The notes beneath the pieces were generated by a model. It searched no databases. It had not been told where the DNA came from and worked only from the letters and a program-made list of their open reading frames with translations. The position numbers and the translations under genes were made by a program. A DNA stretch of 34,536 nucleotides from positions 6,156-40,691 of the forward strand of contig FLMG01002443.1 in assembly GCA_900088475.1 (NCBI GenBank), in the 5' to 3' direction. Below, piece after piece: positions 9,240 through 19,440 of the stretch. The stretch comes from Hyphochytrium catenoides. Lineage: Eukaryota; Sar; Hyphochytriomycetes; Hyphochytriales; Hyphochytriaceae. Position 1 is the stretch's first letter; the number at the start of each line of letters is the position of its first letter.

Positions 9240-11307
9240 CATACGAAAGAGACAGACGTAAAGATTCGTCCTCGGGAGGAGGTACTAGAGGGGAAGATGC
9301 TAAGAAGGAAGACGGGGCGGAAGAGGAGGAAGTGATGAAGCTGGGATAATGAGAACTAAAGATGTTGGAAGGAGAGAGGTGATTATGGTGAAGAGCCACC
9401 GAAGGAGCCGTAGGGTCCTGCTACCAGTGTTAAACGCCGTTGGCGATAGTCTTGATAGAAGTCAAGGTAAGTCGGAGGTCGTAAGGGGCGGCTAAAGATG
9501 ATGTAGGCGAGCAGGAAGACAGGAGGTATCAAATCTTCAACAACTAGTGGAAAAGTTGTGCCAGCGGCCTTCACACTTTCGTTAGCGTTAGCGTTAGTTG
9601 TAATTACAGCTCGATGTCGAAGGGAATCGCTGGCCATCATCCTATCATTGCCCTCCTTTCTAGGCTTACACCGATGCTTGCAACTGCATGATCGTCATCC
9701 GTCGAGCCTCATCAATGTAGTGCAGCAGGTCTGGCAGGGCGTGATCATGGGCACAATGAAGGCGATGGAGAATTATATATCTATCTCAATCAAAAAGCCT
9801 TTGAGCGGCGCAACCTTCAGAAGTGCACCGCTGGGTGTGGACACCATGAGCAATGCAAATATCTTTTTTCTTTCGCACTTTCCTCACACCATCCACCGAA
9901 CACCGCTTAGTCTTACCACCATGATGCCCAGTGGTGCAGATTGTCTAAGGAATGTCTTAGTTCTTAACGTCAAGTACCTTGCAGCGCCTGCCGCATGTTG
10001 TTGTCCTTACTTCATAGAGCTTTTTGTAACTAACATAATGACAAAGCTTAAACTTCCAACTGTTCCCAGGGCCGTCGTCCCGCATCTCATCAACTTATCC
10101 TCTAACTGCTCAGAAGGCAATCATGAGAGTACTTGTAACGACACGAAGGCCATAATGAGACCAGCCGCACGCCTAGTAGCCCTGCTGTTGGGCAGCATCC
10201 CATGATGGTGGGTTGCCGGGCAAGAGCTAAACGTTCGGCCAATGAAGGGTCTACGTACAGAAGACATTAGCCAGCACAAACAGTCTGCTGCTGCATCATC
10301 AATCATCATCATCGGGAGGCGGAGGAGACTAGCGTGACATAGGCCAGCTTGCCCCTTCTCTCTAAGTAGTAGCTTGCATCGGTCGTGGTGGTGATGGCAG
10401 CGACAGTAATTGTCTTCGACCAGAACAGTTGGAGGTAATGGGTGATGTGATAACTGCAATTCAGTAATCTTGTAGAGGATATAACGCCCATGTCTGAGGG
10501 GAGGCTGAGGCGTGGTGTGGCTGCATCATCATCACTCCCTCCTGCGCTAGGACGTACGGCCCATCAACCTCTACGTCTTATGCCCTATGATCTCGCTGAT
10601 ACAAGCTGACGGGCTCAAGGGACTCCTTCTACTCTCTCCCGTCCTTCCCTGTCTGTCTCTCTCTATCTCTCAGCACCACCCGATCATACTGACCTCCATA
10701 ACCTTGCTTTCCGACGATGCCTATTCCTTTCGTCATGCTGTAGATAAGACGTGTTGACTCTAATATCCCTTCTCTGTCTTTTCTATCTCTCCGTGTGCAG
10801 TCACGGGCTCGCTTAGTACCTTGTTCGCAGTCTGTCTGACCTCTCTTCTGTCGCTACGGCATTCCTTTTGCCATCGTCCCTGGCTGTTGCTCTTTTGCCA
10901 CCTCCCTCTGGCTACTCTAGTGCTCTCTCATGATCGCTTGGTCTGAGTCGCCCTTCCTCCAGCTATGAGAACTCCTTCTAGACGCCCTTACCAGCACACA
11001 ACGTGAAGTTCTGCTGCTCCTGGAGCAAAGGCAAATCGTCGGGTATAACACTGCAGCGAGCAGTGCAGCTTTGTTTTGCTGATGCACTGCCGAACAACAA
11101 CATAAGGGGAAGCAGCTGGGCTCTTTTGCCTGCGACCACATTCCAAGTCACACAAACAGGCGGAAACTTAAGGACCCGAGTTAACATATCTAGCGGAACC
11201 CCACAAAGTATCCACAGATCAAGAGGCTCTGTACATAAGAACTTAGAGCATCGGAAGGTTCTCCACCTTCGGCATAAAAACATTCGTTAGCCGGCTGTCA
11301 CACGCCG
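9240..11307. other. spacer between small gene and paralogue B
   Basis: It holds an unusually long open frame on + from about 9504 to 10205 (listed separately) and conflicting shorter frames on -. A CGTTAG-type hexamer is repeated three times near 9578-9596. From about 10620 to 10930 the + strand becomes pyrimidine-rich, ending around 'ccgtgtgcag' near 10800, 500 bases before the B start codon, as seen upstream of the hydrolase and A genes. Confidence 0.4.
9747..10205 (+). CDS. hypothetical protein, 152 aa (weak)
   Basis: The ATG at 9747 is the first in a frame that is open from about 9504 to 10205, some 234 codons between stops. By my estimate a run this long is expected by chance well below once in a window of this size and composition, which is the main reason to list it. 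The product has a moderately hydrophobic middle with a Cys-rich spot (ACCC) and no recognised domain. It may be an exon starting upstream of the ATG, a decayed gene, or chance. Frames on the opposite strand also look open, so strand is uncertain. Confidence 0.22.
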   Translation: MGTMKAMENYISISIKKPLSGATFRSAPLGVDTMSNANIFFLSHFPHTIHRTPLSLTTMMPSGADCLRNVLVLNVKYLAAPAACCCPYFIELFVTNIMTKLKLPTVPRAVVPHLINLSSNCSEGNHESTCNDTKAIMRPAARLVALLLGSIP

Positions 11308-12651
11308 ATGACGGGTGACATGCTGCATTCAATCTCCTCTCCAACATGTCAAGAGTCTGTCAGAGGAATGGTTAGGGCTTCCACCACCGTACCAGATCTT
11401 TGTCAAACCTTCATCAACGGACTACGATCCCACTCAGCATTATTACTTAGCATTCAACCTCCTGAAAGCGGTAATGGTGCATCCCAGCAGGCGTTATTAG
11501 AAGTAAAGGCGGAGGTGGAAACAATGTTGCGCAATTTTGGCCCCAACCTAGCCTTCCCATTGCCGTTTAAGGGGCAGCCCACTTCTAATAGCAATGTAGA
11601 GAGAAAGCGACCAGCTGCCGTCTTGCCGCAGGCATCACCAACGCCATCTGCCAGCCCTTTTCCATCTACGAGAGGGTCCAATAACAAGCAGAGAACTTTG
11701 AAGAGACGGCTACTGATCTCTGTCCAACCTTACACAGAGCTCACGGTTAAAGAGAGCAGTTTGACAGGTATGGAGAAGCTCTTTGGGAAGAGCTTCGCAC
11801 TCTTTTGGTGGAGATGGAAGAGAATCCTCATGCCTCTCAGCGTTCTTGCCCTACTTACCTCCATGATCCAGGTCTTGGTCTATCTCTCTGCCTCATTGAC
11901 AGATAGCGAAAGAGTGCTTTGGGGCTGGTTGTGGGTCCCAACAGGAGCTTTAGGGATGATGGATATGAGTTCGGTGGCTAATTATCATCTCTTCCTCACG
12001 TCTCTGCGGTCGTTGGACGCCTTCTTCTTTCTCTTGGAGACAACACTCTTTGTGGTTGCGCTTGCAGGGACCTTCTGCTTCAGCCTTAGTGGCTGTCTTT
12101 ATGCAGCCGCTACGTTTTGCTGCTTCTGTTGCTTTGTCATATGTTATGATGGTCTTCCCAGCTCTGTAAGGCGACGACTGAAGGGTTTCTACATTATTTG
12201 GTGTCTCTATGTCCCTACAACTCTAGCCCTTATCTACTTCAGAGTGCCAGAGAACATGTGCAGGTATCGGCTAGACCTTATCCATGGCTTCGTCGACGAG
12301 AAAGACGTTCTGGAGGGCAAGAAGACACTGTCAAAGTGGAGTTTGTCTGTCGTAGAGTTCTGCCTCAATCGAGGTTTTGGCTTTCTGGTGTTACTCCTGA
12401 AAACGACATACTCAGCTTTTAGACATCCCACCGATACGGCCATACTTCGGACAAGATCAAGAGTTCTAGAGAAGAAATCAGGGGCTAGTGACGCTGCAGC
12501 TGAGGGTAGTGGAGGGCCAGCGCCTACTTTTGAGCCTCGAACGAGCATTGCACCAGCCGCTCTAGGGGAAGGAGAAGCTGGGGCTGAGGACCAGGAGCTT
12601 GTTTTAGCAGCCAGAAGGAGTAGAGAGATGTCGGGTGGCGGTACTAGCTAG
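11308..12651 (+). CDS. polytopic membrane protein, tandem family copy B
   Basis: The 447-residue product is a paralogue of A and C. Residues 22-75 form the helical N-terminal region shared by the family, and 85-130 are Ser/Pro-rich linker. A pre-membrane block (ISVQPYTEL, 137-145, then LFGKSF, 158-163, and WWRWKR, 167-172) is shared closely with C. About six hydrophobic segments follow (roughly 172-196, 203-225, 238-262, 264-283, 293-311, 356-372). Signatures are CYDGLP (279-284) with SVRRRLK, FRVPENMCRYRLD (311-323) and KWSLS (343-347). The C-terminal 55 residues are Gly/Ala/Glu-rich and absent from C. The coding part is intronless. The ATG at 11308 gives the longest form; an in-frame ATG at 11368 (M21) matches the paralogue starts better and may be the real one. 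No function is recognised. The cytosolic or luminal side of the basic SVRRRLK loop cannot be settled by eye. Confidence 0.87.
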   Translation: MTGDMLHSISSPTCQESVRGMVRASTTVPDLCQTFINGLRSHSALLLSIQPPESGNGASQQALLEVKAEVETMLRNFGPNLAFPLPFKGQPTSNSNVERKRPAAVLPQASPTPSASPFPSTRGSNNKQRTLKRRLLISVQPYTELTVKESSLTGMEKLFGKSFALFWWRWKRILMPLSVLALLTSMIQVLVYLSASLTDSERVLWGWLWVPTGALGMMDMSSVANYHLFLTSLRSLDAFFFLLETTLFVVALAGTFCFSLSGCLYAAATFCCFCCFVICYDGLPSSVRRRLKGFYIIWCLYVPTTLALIYFRVPENMCRYRLDLIHGFVDEKDVLEGKKTLSKWSLSVVEFCLNRGFGFLVLLLKTTYSAFRHPTDTAILRTRSRVLEKKSGASDAAAEGSGGPAPTFEPRTSIAPAALGEGEAGAEDQELVLAARRSREMSGGGTS

Positions 12652-13644
12652 AGAAAGCAGCTGGCAGCCATCAGAAGTCCATTTGTGCTCATCATGCTCA
12701 CTTACTCAGCAGGATCAGCCCTGATGTTGACGAGATGAGATACTTGCGTTTATCTAAGATCTCATCCTGTCGTTTGCCTAATGGAAGAAGAGACACTTGT
12801 CTACCTCTGTGCGTGTTCGGCTGGCCTTGCCATGACGATTCAGCAAAGATAGAGGGATTAGCACTTTGATACAAGAGAAGGACTGGTCTACACGGTTATT
12901 ATATTGACCGCTTAAGAAGATAGGGCCACAACTGCAGTCTGGCATTGTAAACCGCACTATACGAGGCGCACCAACAACAATGATCAGTCTTTAGAGCGGC
13001 CTAGAGTCTCGCAACACGTAAGGGTCGTGGCATCCAGAAAAAGGAACCGCACAAGTGATCCAAGCATGACAGACAATACCACTTGTTCTTTTATGGCCCT
13101 TCAAGTCCGTCCATCCTATGTGTGGGCTGCTCAAGGTGTGCGCTGTGGACCAAGATAAAATAGTCTCAGGAGGGTAATGGACAGGAATGGAGCAAGAGAA
13201 GAGAAGGACTTACGCTAGTCTCCTAGAAGAGAGCATTGACGAAGCGTTGCACGAAAAAAAATAAAAAGTTGGATGAGTTCGAAGGGACCGGGCAGCATGC
13301 TTTATTTAAAAAGAAAGGCTCACGTGGAGTTTTTCAAAAGTAGTAAAGTTATAGACCTGCAAATCTCCAGGTCAGCGGCGGACTGCTGGCATCGGTTCAG
13401 TACTAGAATCATAGATAAAGGCAAGGTGCTGGCTTTCGAGATGCAATAGTTACTGGAGGCGCGCATTTCATCAGGAGGCAGAACAGATCTGACCGCCCAG
13501 GATGTGGCGGCGCATACTGGGAGACATACAATGACGCTCACGAGGAAGAATGCAGCTTTATTACTCTTCGTGACCTGATGATGAGCAGCACCACCAACTC
13601 TGACGCCTAGCTCACTGGTCACCTCTCTCCCTCCATAAACCCAA
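12652..13644. other. spacer after paralogue B
   Basis: No gene is recognised. An A-rich patch (about 13253-13269) and a 'tttatttaaaaag' patch (about 13301-13314) could be 3'-end or promoter elements. A minus-strand open frame (13622 to 13320, about 100 codons, no ATG start) contains one hydrophobic segment and could be an exon, but nothing else supports it. Confidence 0.4.
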
Positions 13645-14018
13645 GCTCACTCATAGCACATTTGCATCAGCCGCCCTTCTAGTGCCAGCGTAAACCCGAA
13701 GCACGAATGTCCTACGACTAGCCTAGGGATAAGAGCACAGGCAATCATTGATCTCACTCAGGTTGGGCTGTTCCTTACGTCAGAATATAAGTGCAGCGGC
13801 AGCCCATAAGAAAGGGAGAAAAATGTTGGCAGCCAGGACAAGGCTCACTCATAGCCCATCTGCATCAGTCGCCCTTCCAGTCTACCCCAGCGTTAACCCG
13901 AAGCACGAATGTCCTACCACTGACTAGCCTAGGCAAGAGCACAGGCGACCATGGATCCTCACCCAGAACCCAGCTTAGGCTGTCCCCTTCCATCAGAAGT
14001 TAAGAGTGCGCCGGCAGC
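13645..14018. repeat. direct duplication of a ~198-bp block
   Basis: Copy 1 (13645-13804) and copy 2 (13843-14018) start with the same GCTCACTCATAGC and share long blocks, including AACCCGAAGCACGAATGTCC, 'gactagcctag', 'aagagcacagg' and an end block around 'gccggcagc'. They differ by scattered substitutions and small indels, so the duplication is not recent. The period is about 198 bp. No coding capacity is evident. Confidence 0.88.
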
Positions 14019-14979
14019 AAGTTTTCCAGGAGACGCGACATTCTTAGAAAATCTGTAACGGCCACTTTCCTTGCGCCTAACTTCGGACGTTTACACAAAC
14101 GCCTGTTGATCCTATTTCTTATTCAAGGTACTGGTAGCCAGTCTTCGGTTGGCTAGCGTTAAACTGGGCTTTCTTCCGAAAATACTTGCAGGGATTGATC
14201 AGATGGGAAGCACCGTTACTCTTCTTTAGTGCCGTGTATAGAGCCTGACTTGGTTGCTGACAGAGAATGGACTGGAAGAAGGGAAGCAATAGGCCACACC
14301 GACAGAACTATGGGAACACAGAGCCTACCACCATCTCTCATTCCTTGCCAGGCAGGAGAAGGCTTGTTGAGGAAGGAAGACTTCTTAGCCTTGCACCAGG
14401 ATCCTGGGCCCATTGTCCAGAAGAATGTTCAACCTGCTGCACGATGGGTGCAGTTGGCCGGAAGCAACGGACTGGCGCCTCATGTTAGTCCTCTTAGCCC
14501 ATCACCATCATCGAGTCATCGGCGCTTCTTTTCCCCTCCTTCACCCTTCTTCCTTGCCACTCGATGAGCATTCGGCTGTAATATTAGGTGCAACACAGTG
14601 AGCGAATTCGAGATGTTAAATCGGGACCAGGTGCAGTTATATCGATGGCGCTCTCTCTTCCTTCTCTCCATCTTCTCGTCTATCTGAAATGCCGTCGAAG
14701 GAGCGGAGTTCTCCACAACCTGCGCCGACAAGTCGAGCAGCGATTGGTCGTTTGATTGCACTTACCGGGATCTTTAATAGACAAAGAGAGGAGGCAACTG
14801 CCCAAAGGTTGTTGTTTGCTACCCCCCACCCAACCATCTCTCTGTCCACATACTTTTCTCTTTCTTCTTGTGCTCTTTGTGGCATCAGTCCCGACGCCTA
14901 CTGCGCCAAGGCCTAAGAGTGACCCGCAAGTGTGACTGCCTACGTTTGGAAGGACAGAGACGGCGACTGATGCACTAAA
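14019..14979. other. spacer before paralogue C
   Basis: No convincing gene. Overlapping frames of 60-120 codons occur on both strands without motifs. From about 14640 to 14890 the + strand is moderately pyrimidine-rich and ends in 'ctttgtggcatcag', a possible 3' splice site about 90 bases before the ATG of paralogue C. This is the same arrangement as upstream of A. Confidence 0.4.
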
Positions 14980-16194
14980 ATGCTGGGATATCAGCTTGAC
15001 ATACCTGTCGCCACTAATCTCTATCAAGCTTTTCTTACATATCTCCAAAGCCAGTCCTCGTCGGCGATAGATGACGCATCATGTCAGCTTTTGGTGGAAG
15101 CACGCCTTGAGATAGATCGATTGCTTGCGCCAAGACCAGTAACGGTTGCGACAAAGGGCACTATTGTTCCCGCTCTCTCCTCTCCAAGGCCAGTTGCTCC
15201 AAGTAAAGCCGAAAGAGGACGGGTACAGGGCGACGTGCGACGAAGTTCTTCCATTGCGCCATTGAACCCTCGAGATCTCGGAGTCTCTTCCATAGGGCAT
15301 GTCACCTCGACCGGAGGCACATCAATCGCACCTATCGGCTCTGAGCAAAGAGTCAAGAAAAGGCGCATCCTAGTAGCGATCAACCCTTATACAGCTCTCA
15401 GTGAGATAGAAAGCAATCTTACTCTGATGGAACTGTTGTTTGGCCCAAGCTTCACTGTCTCCTACTGGAGGAAAAAGAGAGCTTTGGCACCTATTTCGCT
15501 ATTTGTTGCCTTTCTGGGCATGCCCTCTGTGCTCCTTTATCTCACCCTGCCGATGACAGACTTGCAAAATCTCCTCATGGCCCTGCTAATATGGCTGCCA
15601 ATGGTTGCCCTAGGTTTTGTCAACACCGTTGCAGTGGTCAACGTCAGACTTCTGGTGAAGTCCTTGCGGTCTTTTGAAGCCCTTTACTTCATAGGAGAAG
15701 GTTCACTCTTTGCTAGCTCACTCGCAGCTACTTTTTGTCTGTCATTCATCGGTTGGATGTACGCGTTGGTGGCCTTTTCAGCCTTTTGCACCTTTTTCTT
15801 ATGCTACGACAGTCTTCCGACGTCTGTCCGCAAGCGACTCAAGAGGCTATACGTGGCCTGTTCTCTCTTTGTTGCCGCTCAGCTAGCTCTTATATACTTT
15901 AGAGTTCCTCCGAGAATGTGCTCTTATCGCTTAGACCCTCTCCACGGGCTGCTGGATGAACAGATCCCTGCTGATGCTGAAAAGATTAACAGCTGGAGCA
16001 TCTCGGTTGTGGAACTCTGTCTAAATCGTGGTCTGAGCTTCTTGGTGCTGCTTCTAAGAGCGACCTACTTCGTCCTCAGGCATCCGAATGACTCTGTTAT
16101 TATGAAAAGCAGGCTGAGAGTGCTTGAGCTCTTGCCAACGAAGCCTCGTGGAGAGTCCTCTACTTCTCAACCTCTCCTAAATTCACTAGGTTAG
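14980..16194 (+). CDS. polytopic membrane protein, tandem family copy C
   Basis: The 404-residue product is the closest relative of B. Residues 5-50 are the family's helical N-terminal region and 55-125 a Ser/Pro-rich linker. The pre-membrane block INPYTAL (134-140), LFGPSF (153-158) and YWRKKR (162-167) matches B. Hydrophobic segments lie near 168-190, 197-220, 235-257, 259-276, 288-307 and 353-367. Signatures are CYDSLP (275-280) with SVRKRLK, FRVPPRMCSYRLD (307-319) and SWSIS (338-342). The C-terminus is short, lacking the extension of B. The coding part is intronless, the start is the first in-frame ATG (aaaATG), and the stop is TAG. All three copies are on one strand, consistent with tandem duplication followed by divergence, with B and C splitting more recently than A. 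Function unknown. Confidence 0.87.
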   Translation: MLGYQLDIPVATNLYQAFLTYLQSQSSSAIDDASCQLLVEARLEIDRLLAPRPVTVATKGTIVPALSSPRPVAPSKAERGRVQGDVRRSSSIAPLNPRDLGVSSIGHVTSTGGTSIAPIGSEQRVKKRRILVAINPYTALSEIESNLTLMELLFGPSFTVSYWRKKRALAPISLFVAFLGMPSVLLYLTLPMTDLQNLLMALLIWLPMVALGFVNTVAVVNVRLLVKSLRSFEALYFIGEGSLFASSLAATFCLSFIGWMYALVAFSAFCTFFLCYDSLPTSVRKRLKRLYVACSLFVAAQLALIYFRVPPRMCSYRLDPLHGLLDEQIPADAEKINSWSISVVELCLNRGLSFLVLLLRATYFVLRHPNDSVIMKSRLRVLELLPTKPRGESSTSQPLLNSLG

Positions 16195-19100
16195 CTGGTA
16201 CAATTACTATTGATACTGGCGATGACTCTGCGAGTTTCAGAGCCTGACAAGGAAAACGGGCATACGCTTACTGACCACATCAGGTTCATGGATAGCCTCC
16301 TAAGTAACGGTAGGAGAGCGGCTAATGATGGCATGGTCTCTATCTCCCGTCATCGCCGTGCGTCCTGCAGGGGGAGCAGTGGTTGAGGATGACTAAAGAA
16401 TATCTTCTTGCGGTTAGCAGAACAACCTTGTGCGGGCCCCACATCTGCGCTCAAAATCATTAGCAGGCGCCGCTAGTCCCCTGATCGATGATGCCGTCAA
16501 AAGACTATTAGAAGCGTGGTAGAAGGCTTTTTATTAGGATATAGGCGAAGCGGATAAGTTACCAGTCGGCGATGGCGGTCAAAGAGAAGCCGATGGCTTG
16601 GCGGGGCGGCTATGATGAAGGGGAGCATGGCACAAGGTTTTAAGTCCAGCTCCCCTAACATGATGCGCTTACCAAGAGCATGCAATTATTGTTCACATCT
16701 ACCACCCACCTTTGCCTTCCTAAGAAGTCTACTGGATAAAGTCTTATACTGCTTCTATTACGCCTCTTCCTCAAGCTCCCTCAACAAAGTGCTCCCTAAG
16801 GCACGGAGCCGGTCATTTTCTATTACCTTCTGATCACTTCCGACTAACCTCAGACGCGGCCGCATCAAATGTCCTCCTCCGGATGCCCACTGCGTGCACT
16901 CTCTGTAACAACCTTTCAGTGGTCGTATCCTGTGGACCCAGCAACTTATCGCGTACCATCATCTTGAATCATGATAACTTTGCTTCTCTTTACGATCGGA
17001 AGTAAGGTGAAGAAGCAGCGTCAGGTCCCGCTGGTCATTTTGAAACGCCGACAGTCTTCAATGAAGTAGCAGCAGCAATCTTAATTTTAAACAGAGATCT
17101 TCTTTTGCTCTTCTTCACTACTGCCTTCATTCATCGGCGCAGTCAAATATCAACAAGAAGGAGGATAGGAGGATGGAGTAGAAGGTTAAGGGCGAAAGCA
17201 GTGACTTGCGAAAGGGCCATGAGAAGGCAAAGATGCGGGAGCTTTGACAACCGTCTGGTTTCTGGTGTCTGATGGTCTGATGATGGTCAGATGTTCATCA
17301 ATCAGTAAAGGACCTTGATAAGTCAGGGTGAGAAGTCGACTCGATGGTAGGAGTCGAGGGACCTCCTTCCTCTTTCTTGTCAGACGTTTTCTGATTTTCA
17401 TCAATGATCAGTAGTCCTAGGCGGTGTGGTCAGAAGTCGACTACGATGGTAGGACTCGAGGGACCTCGCTGCTTCCTTGTTCTTGTTAGACGCTTTCTTG
17501 ATGCTCATCAATCAGTAGTCCTGAGTGTGCTCAGAAGTCGGCTATGATGGTAGGACTCGAGGGACCTTCTTCCTCTTTGTTTTCAGGTTCGTGGTGCGGA
17601 GGAGATGGGCAAGCAAAGCACTCTCGACTTTCTAAAAGATCTTCGTCCGTTATCATCCTCAGATCCTCCTTCCTGTTATCAGTTGACCGTGTTTAGTCCA
17701 TCACTTTGACAGCCCTTCGGCCACTAGCGTCTTATCTTCGGGCCACCATTACAGACTGCCGATTATAAGCTTCTCTTGTGCGACTCTAGGACTAAGCTTG
17801 CTCTTTCTTCCACCCCTCACGAAAAGAACGAGGACAATAAAAAACGAGAATAAGATGCCCCCTTTCGGCCATTAGGTGCTAACGGCTATTCTGTCTGATG
17901 TCTAGCCTTGACATCATCCATGGATCATCCTCCTTTCTGATCCCTGTCGGCCCTTATGTAGGGGTTAGCTAGAGCATACAAGAAAACCAAATAAATGGTG
18001 ACCCTAATCGGAAGAGGTAAAGAAAGTCGACCTTGTCCCCCCAACCCTCCTTCCAAAGTGGAGCAAGGTATCCCTACACACCTTCCAATGAATTCAATTC
18101 ACTGTACAAAGGAGGTTTGAAGGGAACAAGGGATGGGTGGGTCTGGCAAGCGTCCGACCTGATGATTGATGCTCCAACACGAGAGATGCTGAGGGATGGG
18201 CACATTGAAAGAGACCTTCACATCTCTCTCAACACACTGTCTACCTTCCCAATAGTGTAGGTTCTCCTGTTTCGGTCCATCTATGCTGTCACTCTGTCTT
18301 CTATAATTGGGGCCCTATGCTATTAGCTGCAAGAATATGAGACTGAAGTCTCTGTTCCTTCTTTTGTCTGCTCCTTTTTCACTTCTCAGTGTTTTGCTTC
18401 TTCCTCCATTTTACGGAAGAGAAAAAAGGCCATAACTGGTACAGAGAGAAAACGGCCCATCTTCAACCGCCCTCTTCGCCCTCCACTCCACCCTCCACTC
18501 TCCATCCTTCTCCTTGTGCTGCACAAACCTTCACAAACCTTCATCTTCCCTACCTTGTGTGGCTCTGTCTCTCACAATCGCCCTGATTAAGCATTGGCTT
18601 TCATATCTCCACCCCCATTCCGTTGATTATGGGCCATCTCTTAGCTCAGTCTCCATGTCAATAAAAGCCCTAGTCTTATGTCCTATTCGGCCCATCACGG
18701 CGTCCTTTATTTCCGCCCCTCAAACATTCGATCGTCGACCGCTTGTCTTCCAATTAACCGTCTATGGGATCCCTAATTACCTGTACATTAACCGCTGGCG
18801 GTTGAAGACCAGAGGAGGGGGATTGGAAGAGCTGTCATTGGAGGGTCAAGGAGACGCAGAGGAGTGTTCTGCAGGGGACAGACACCCAACACAATTGGAC
18901 CGTTCTGTCTCTTCGCCTAGGGCAGCTTCTCTCCCGCAGCAGTCATAGTTATCTCTCATACTCTCTGTCTCTCCCAAAGCTGGGCTTTGCCACATATATA
19001 GCGGATCTCTCTATGGTCATCTGTCTCTAGACGTTTTAGACTCTTTCTGCAGTCTCAACTGCCTCTGTTTTGCTACATTGAAGTGTGGAAGAGAGAGAAG

Positions 19101-19440
19101 AAACAAGCACCTTGACCTTGAGAGCTAAAGCCTTTAAAGCCCAGCATTTGGAGTCTTCCTATCTTCTCTTCACTCTCACTCGCGCTGCAGAGTCGCCTGA
19201 TGCGCCCTTAACATTGGCTGTGGGAAGAGAGAAGCTTCGGCCGCCTTGAGTCGCGCCATTTGCTGAGACGGCTGTAGGTACGACGTCTGGCACCAGAAGC
19301 TTCAGACTCTCCTCGAAAAAGGAGGAGCTCAAGAAATAGAGAAGGACGAGTAACAAAGGCAGCACAATAGACTTGCTACTAGAGAGTCTCGTAGGAGCAA
19401 TCAACCCCAGCAGAAGCGTAGAGAAGTGAGAAAGGGACAG
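16195..19440. other. long stretch without recognisable genes
   Basis: Nothing in this stretch shows a domain I recognise. It contains the three-copy tandem repeat at 17295-17583 and several weak frames: one at 18033-18260 (+, no ATG start) and one at 18514-18948 (+, GTG start, 144 codons). From 19404 down to 19159 (-) there is an open segment with one strong hydrophobic stretch that continues the frame of the minus-strand frame at 19441-19827. Confidence 0.4.
17295..17583. repeat. three-copy ~105-bp tandem repeat
   Basis: Units begin with TCATCAAT(GA)TCAGTA at 17295, 17398 and 17505. Each contains a core of AGAAGTCG, 7-9 bases, then GATGGTAGGA(C/G)TCGAGGGACC, followed by a CTTCCTC/TCTT pyrimidine stretch and, in the first two units, an AGACG(T/C)TTTCT block. 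The second and third units are more alike than either is to the first. The third is truncated near 17583. Confidence 0.88.

Noticed and set aside
9383-9640. Minus-strand ATG frame with a hydrophobic segment
   Set aside because: At 85 codons it is within chance, overlaps the longer plus-strand frame, and no flanking exons in phase could be fixed.
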